This document shows, one piece after another, positions 38,724 to 41,481 of a stretch of 41,481 nucleotides of DNA (position 1 is the first letter of the stretch; the number at the start of each line of letters is the position of its first letter). Both the position numbers and the translations under genes were made by a program. This stretch comes from a virus: IMG/VR virus record IMGVR_UViG_3300036865_000018, positions 1 through 41,481 of that record; one strand, written 5' to 3'. The notes under the pieces are model-generated. The model had not been told where the DNA came from. It searched no databases and was given only the letters and a program-made list of their open reading frames with translations.

Positions 38724-39404
38724 GTGGACAATCAGCATCGCGAGATTAAGGGGTATCGGGAACTCGACGCGACCGAGATCGCCTTAATGAATGAGGTCAA
38801 GGAGGCAGGCGTGGGCCTTGGGGATCTCGTCGCGAGACTCCGCAATATGAGCGCGAGCCTCGACCAGCGCTGGGTGTCCATTGGCGCCACGCACCTCCAA
38901 GAAGGTCTGATGGCTTTGACGCGCGCGATTGCCAAGCCGACATTCTTCGTCGCGTTGTGTGCGCTCCTCTTTGCCGCCTGCACCTCCGGCGTAGACATTC
39001 AGCTCCCCCAGCATCCCCAGCCGCAGTCCCTCGGGGAAGTGCTCGCCAACGTCAAGGGGGATACGCTCCTCGATCTTGACGCGGCCCAAGCGATTGCGGT
39101 GGCGCATGGTGACGTGATCGCCCAGGCGTGCTATCCCGTGCTCAAGAAGTATCTAGCGCCGGCTACTGGGCAGGCGACTGTCGATCAGGTGGTGGGTCTC
39201 GTGTCCGGATTCGAGAAGATCCGCGTGGAGCGCATGGCGATTGAGTCCGGGAGCGGGGGCGTTCCGGGGATTCCTGCCGATCTGCGCCTCGGCTGCGCCG
39301 CGCTCATGCAGACCGAGAAGGAATTTGCGATCCGCATGGCGGCCCTGATCGCGGGGGGCGTGGTGCCGGGCGTGGGTGTCATGGCGCCGCTGTTGCCGAA
39401 GTGA
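38724..39404 (+). CDS. Acb2-like anti-CBASS protein fused in frame to a lipoprotein (226 aa)
   Basis: GTG 38724 has AAGGAG upstream. Residues 1-72 match the phage Acb2/Tad1-type helical hairpin (DUF7681-like): NQHREIKGYRELDATEIALM, then DQRWVSIGATHLQEGLMALT and RAIAKPTFF. Acb2 forms a hexameric sponge that sequesters cyclic nucleotides from CBASS; from memory its ligand-binding residues are Tyr11 and Lys26, and both occupy those positions here. Then, in the same frame, MALTRAIAKPTFFVALCALL continues into a lipobox (FAAC) and an exported domain of about 135 residues. A fused or two-product gene is possible. Confidence 0.6.
   Translation: MDNQHREIKGYRELDATEIALMNEVKEAGVGLGDLVARLRNMSASLDQRWVSIGATHLQEGLMALTRAIAKPTFFVALCALLFAACTSGVDIQLPQHPQPQSLGEVLANVKGDTLLDLDAAQAIAVAHGDVIAQACYPVLKKYLAPATGQATVDQVVGLVSGFEKIRVERMAIESGSGGVPGIPADLRLGCAALMQTEKEFAIRMAALIAGGVVPGVGVMAPLLPK
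38910..39404 (+). CDS. Internal start: putative lipoprotein (164 aa) from within the Acb2-like gene
   Basis: ATG 38910 lies in frame in the Acb2-like gene and is preceded by GAAGG. MALTRAIAKPTFFVALCALL with lipobox LFAAC is a good lipoprotein signal if translation starts here, whereas it would be internal in the full-length product. The mature part (TLLDLDAAQAIAVAHGDVIA, IPADLRLGCAALMQTEKEFA) is helical with paired cysteines. I do not recognise its family. Possibly superinfection exclusion or defence interference. Confidence 0.5.
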   Translation: MALTRAIAKPTFFVALCALLFAACTSGVDIQLPQHPQPQSLGEVLANVKGDTLLDLDAAQAIAVAHGDVIAQACYPVLKKYLAPATGQATVDQVVGLVSGFEKIRVERMAIESGSGGVPGIPADLRLGCAALMQTEKEFAIRMAALIAGGVVPGVGVMAPLLPK

Positions 39405-39646
39405 CGCTGGAGGATACGGCCGCGAAGCAACTTGGTGACCTAGATCTTGATGACTATTCACTGCGGATCATCGACGCACGGGTTAAGTTGATAGTGCGTG
39501 AGGCGATTCGCCTAGAGCGCGAGGCGTGCGTAGAGGTATTTCTGTCTCTTGCGTATGATCCTGAGTATCAGAAGCTAGATGCGCTATCCGGCGACTACAT
39601 GATCGACGCGGAGAAGGTCGCCGCCGAAATCCGGGCGCGGACATGA
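39401..39646 (+). CDS. EREAC-motif small protein, first copy (81 aa)
   Basis: GTG 39401 overlaps the upstream stop (GTGA). AIRLEREACVEVFLSLAYDP and a C-terminal VAAEIRART place it in the same small family as the 20728 and 39669 proteins. Related to the next gene by duplication. Function unknown. Confidence 0.55.
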   Translation: MTLEDTAAKQLGDLDLDDYSLRIIDARVKLIVREAIRLEREACVEVFLSLAYDPEYQKLDALSGDYMIDAEKVAAEIRART

Positions 39647-39672
39647 CCACCAAAGGCGAGTTCCTGAAGTGA
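39643..39672 (+). pseudogene. Nine-codon remnant of the zinc-finger/HTH gene start
   Basis: ATG ACC ACC AAA GGC GAG... closes after nine codons. Its first codons match the start of the 39935 gene (MTTNG...), and it follows an EREAC gene just as that gene does, so it is probably the truncated end of a tandem duplication. Confidence 0.5.
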
Positions 39673-39938
39673 CGCCAGAGGAAAGGGTGCGTCAAGCGTT
39701 CAAGCCGTATGACGATGTTGTGATGGGCGATCCTGGCGGTCACGGACCAGATGAGAAAACCGTGCTGGATCTCGTGATAGCCGCGATTGCTGAGGAGCGC
39801 GAGGCGTGCGCGAAAATTTCGGAGACCGCTACTATGGGGCCGATCCCGATACTTAGCGCGTCGGAGGCACGTGGTGCAGGCCACGGCGCGTCATTTATGC
39901 GAGATAAGATCGCCACCGCGATCCGGGGGCGCGGATGA
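39669..39938 (+). CDS. EREAC-motif small protein, second copy (89 aa)
   Basis: GTG 39669 overlaps the nine-codon remnant. AIAEEREACAKISETATMGP and a C-terminal KIATAIRGRG are related to the 39401 gene; GAGCGCGAGGCGTGCG is shared at the nucleotide level. Tandem paralogues. Function unknown. Confidence 0.55.
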   Translation: MTPEERVRQAFKPYDDVVMGDPGGHGPDEKTVLDLVIAAIAEEREACAKISETATMGPIPILSASEARGAGHGASFMRDKIATAIRGRG

Positions 39939-40273
39939 CCACCAACGGCGCCTCACTCGCGAAGAATAACGGCTATCCTGAGCCGACCGAGAATGAGCAC
40001 ACATGCCCGAGTTGTGGCGCTCCGATGCTCTGCGACTTCAAGGTAATCGCGCAGGCGAAAGCGCACGCGAAGTCAGAGTTTATGATCGCGTCCAATCTTG
40101 AGCGGCGGTTGCTCGGGCTCCCGCTCGGGGCCCCACGCAAGCTCAATCTCACGCCGGAGCAATGCCGGGAGATGGTCACGCAATTTGGGAGCATCAATCG
40201 GGCGCGCAAGCAGCTCGGGGTCGGCTACAATACCTTCGTGCGGTACATGACGGGGGATAAAAGTAAGAGATGA
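39935..40273 (+). CDS. Zinc-finger plus HTH DNA-binding protein (112 aa)
   Basis: N-terminal CPSCGAPMLC is a compact zinc ribbon. The C-terminal part has LTPEQCREMVTQFGSINRAR then LGVGYNTFVRYMTG, which reads as a helix-turn-helix. Overlaps the EREAC gene (ATGA). Probably a transcriptional regulator in the right operon; its operator is unknown. Confidence 0.6.
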   Translation: MTTNGASLAKNNGYPEPTENEHTCPSCGAPMLCDFKVIAQAKAHAKSEFMIASNLERRLLGLPLGAPRKLNLTPEQCREMVTQFGSINRARKQLGVGYNTFVRYMTGDKSKR

Positions 40274-40452
40274 ACAACAAGACGACCAAGGACGCGAAGA
40301 TCAACCTGATTCCGATTCCCGAGATCGTTCGCGTCAATGAGGCGCGGAAGGTTGAGGGGATGCCGGCGATCCCGGATGACGCGGCGTTGAACGCGACACT
40401 CCAGGCGGTGGGGATTATGGAATGCTTGGGGAAGAAGTATCCGTGGGCGTGA
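40270..40452 (+). CDS. Small hypothetical protein (60 aa)
   Basis: ATG 40270 overlaps the upstream stop (ATGA). MNNKTTKDAKINLIPIPEIV then a helical AALNATLQAVGIMECLGKKY. No family recognised. Confidence 0.5.
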   Translation: MNNKTTKDAKINLIPIPEIVRVNEARKVEGMPAIPDDAALNATLQAVGIMECLGKKYPWA

Positions 40453-40655
40453 CTGAGTGCCCCGGATGCGGGAATTCCTTGGAGCATACTAGCGGTGATC
40501 CTATGAAGACCCTGGCCTCCATCGAAGCACACTATATCTTCTGTGCGCCGCCAACATCACTCGATGCCATTCTTATGAAAGAAGGTGCCGTCAGCACGGC
40601 TCTAGGCTTGTGGGTTGGCCGTAGCATAGAGAAGATGGTCCGTTCCCTTGCATAA
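40449..40655 (+). CDS. Small zinc-ribbon protein (68 aa)
   Basis: GTG 40449 overlaps the upstream stop (GTGA). VTECPGCGNSLEHTSGDPMK gives a CxxC pair, followed by a strand with a Cys (HYIFCAPP). An alternative in-frame ATG at 40422 exists. Function unknown. Confidence 0.5.
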   Translation: MTECPGCGNSLEHTSGDPMKTLASIEAHYIFCAPPTSLDAILMKEGAVSTALGLWVGRSIEKMVRSLA

Positions 40656-40842
40656 CGATCCTGAGCGCCAGAAGATTGCTCGTGATCTCCGCACGGAGTC
40701 GCCGAGCTTGTTCGAGCGCTCAGGGCTCCATGAGATGCGGCACGTCGCCGTCGTGTGGTGCCGCACGCATCCCGTGGAGGCGGCGGAGATGCCGTCGTGG
40801 AATGTGGACGTGTTGCGACGGGTGTTGGAGGGGGTGGCGTGA
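40648..40842 (+). CDS. Small hypothetical protein sharing its 3' end with 12-122 (64 aa)
   Basis: The start is probably TTG 40648, overlapping the previous gene by 8 nt. LHEMRHVAVVWCRTHPVEAA then WNVDVLRRVLEGVA. The last residues and stop lie in the 34-bp inverted repeat shared with the window start. No family recognised. Confidence 0.45.
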   Translation: MHNDPERQKIARDLRTESPSLFERSGLHEMRHVAVVWCRTHPVEAAEMPSWNVDVLRRVLEGVA

Positions 40843-40853
40843 CCCTTCTCTGT
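40820..40853. repeat. Right copy of the 34-bp inverted repeat
   Basis: Exact reverse complement of 1-34. It covers the end of the 64-aa gene (VLEGVA) and the first codons of the next (VTLLC). Confidence 0.85.
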
Positions 40854-40925
40854 CCCCTCTGCCATCTCCTCTGGCCCTTCCACCACGCGGGGTGTCCGCA
40901 CAAGGGGGAGCTCCCGAGTGAGTGA
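40839..40925 (+). CDS. Tiny Cys/His protein (28 aa)
   Basis: GTG 40839 overlaps the upstream stop (GTGA). TLLCPLCHLLWPFHHAGCPH has Cys and His spacing that could bind zinc. Its first codons are repeated, inverted, at the left window edge. Confidence 0.45.
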   Translation: MTLLCPLCHLLWPFHHAGCPHKGELPSE

Positions 40926-41064
40926 GAAACGGTTTGAGTGGCCGAAGGATCAGCTCGACGCCTTGAACGCGCGACTGGACTTCGAGTACGAAGCTGATCG
41001 CTATAAAATTCTCTACAGCGATCAGATCCGGATTGATCGCAAGGAGACGTACAGACACTTCTAG
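40918..41064 (+). CDS. Small charged hypothetical protein (48 aa)
   Basis: GTG 40918 overlaps the upstream stop. VSEKRFEWPKDQLDALNARL continues to YKILYSDQIRIDRKETYRHF. Last gene of the right operon before the non-coding end. No family recognised. Confidence 0.5.
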   Translation: MSEKRFEWPKDQLDALNARLDFEYEADRYKILYSDQIRIDRKETYRHF

Positions 41065-41481
41065 ACGCTGCGCGAGATCTACGCCGGCAGAGATGTTGTC
41101 TCAGACGCGCACGTAGCAGCAACCGCGTGGCGATCTGGTCCCTGAACAAGCGACGGCCGGCGCGAGCTTTCGCCCGGCCGGCCGTTCCTTACTACCGAGG
41201 CCCACCAGCCGCACCCATTTAACCACACCTTATATCTATAGGTCAAGTGCGACATGCTATCGCTTTGTCCTATAACTCCAAACCTGTCTAGACAACTTGA
41301 CAGGGTGTAGAGTGTTTTCGAGTCGCGCGCGTCTTCGCGAAACATTTTCAACAAGAAAATGTCCTGCAGCTTCTCGGGGCCGCTCAGCGCCCCGAAATTA
41401 GTGCCAGGTATGTCCCTATAGCGACCCCCCTCCCGAAGTAGGCTCTGAGAGGCGCACAGGCACGCACAGCGGCACCCAGAG
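41065..41481. other. Non-coding end region with palindromes
   Basis: About 417 bases without a convincing gene (a minus-strand 91-codon ORF here lacks protein character). It contains a terminator-like hairpin, the perfect palindrome TGTCTAGACA (41285-41294) just before TTGACA (41297-41302), an 8-bp stem ACATTTTC/GAAAATGT with 5-nt loop (41342-41362), a 7-bp TCGGGGC/GCCCCGA stem (41374-41395), and a possible minus-strand promoter (TTGACC, 18-bp spacer, TTAAAT, 41217-41246). It may hold operators, an origin or packaging signals. Confidence 0.5.
41153..41190 (+). terminator. Possible terminator of the right operon
   Basis: ACGGCCGGC (41153-41161) pairs with GCCGGCCGT (41177-41185), with a smaller GCGA/TCGC stem in the loop. 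Only a short T/C stretch follows, so it is a weak intrinsic terminator. It lies about 90 bases after the last gene. Confidence 0.5.

Noticed and set aside
41079-41354. 91-codon minus-strand ORF in the end region
   Set aside because: It runs through palindromes and promoter-like AT-rich sequence, shows no typical protein composition, and has no SD.

Overview
The window looks like most or all of the genome of a short-tailed (podovirus-like) dsDNA phage of the class Caudoviricetes. The DNA is GC-rich. The host is probably Gram-negative, because the phage encodes lipoproteins, many Sec signal peptides and an O-antigen polymerase/ligase-like membrane protein. I recognise no integrase, repressor, DNA polymerase, helicase or tRNA gene, so replication probably relies on the host. 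Assignments rest on motifs and gene order only; no database search was possible.

Layout. (i) 1-29604, minus strand: one very long, tightly packed operon read leftward. In transcription order it holds small basic peptides, a virion-associated protein, a scaffold-like protein, a secreted surface protein, a Wzy/WaaL-like membrane protein, the major capsid protein (MCP), a fibre-like protein, a head-tail adaptor, a tail-nozzle-like protein, a tail fibre, a lysis cassette (GH24 lysozyme, holin-like protein, lipoproteins), internal virion or ejection-type proteins, a set of secreted fibre and surface proteins, and finally a formyltransferase and a methyltransferase. (ii) 29711-30735, plus strand: a three-gene cassette starting with a Fis-type HTH protein, inserted in the opposite direction. 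(iii) 30739-35610, minus strand: portal, zinc-ribbon protein, large terminase and small proteins. (iv) 35657-41064, plus strand: about 20 small, probably early genes, including a RecT/Erf-like candidate, an Hjc-like nuclease, an Acb2-like anti-CBASS protein continuous with a lipoprotein, and a zinc-finger/HTH protein. (v) 41065-41481: non-coding, with several palindromes.

The most unusual feature is that almost every protein expected on the outside of the particle (MCP, the surface protein next to it, fibres and several small beta proteins) starts with a Sec signal peptide or N-terminal membrane segment. The proteins expected inside or at the portal (terminase, portal, scaffold, adaptor, nozzle, ejection proteins) do not. 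The MCP has a strong ribosome-binding site at the signal-peptide start and a second hydrophobic segment just after it. This suggests membrane-associated or periplasmic handling of the outer virion proteins. The Wzy-like, formyltransferase and methyltransferase genes may together alter host surface polysaccharide. Many neighbouring genes overlap by exactly 4 nt (ATGA or GTGA), and several genes use GTG or TTG starts; I placed starts from these overlaps and from Shine-Dalgarno (SD) sequences.
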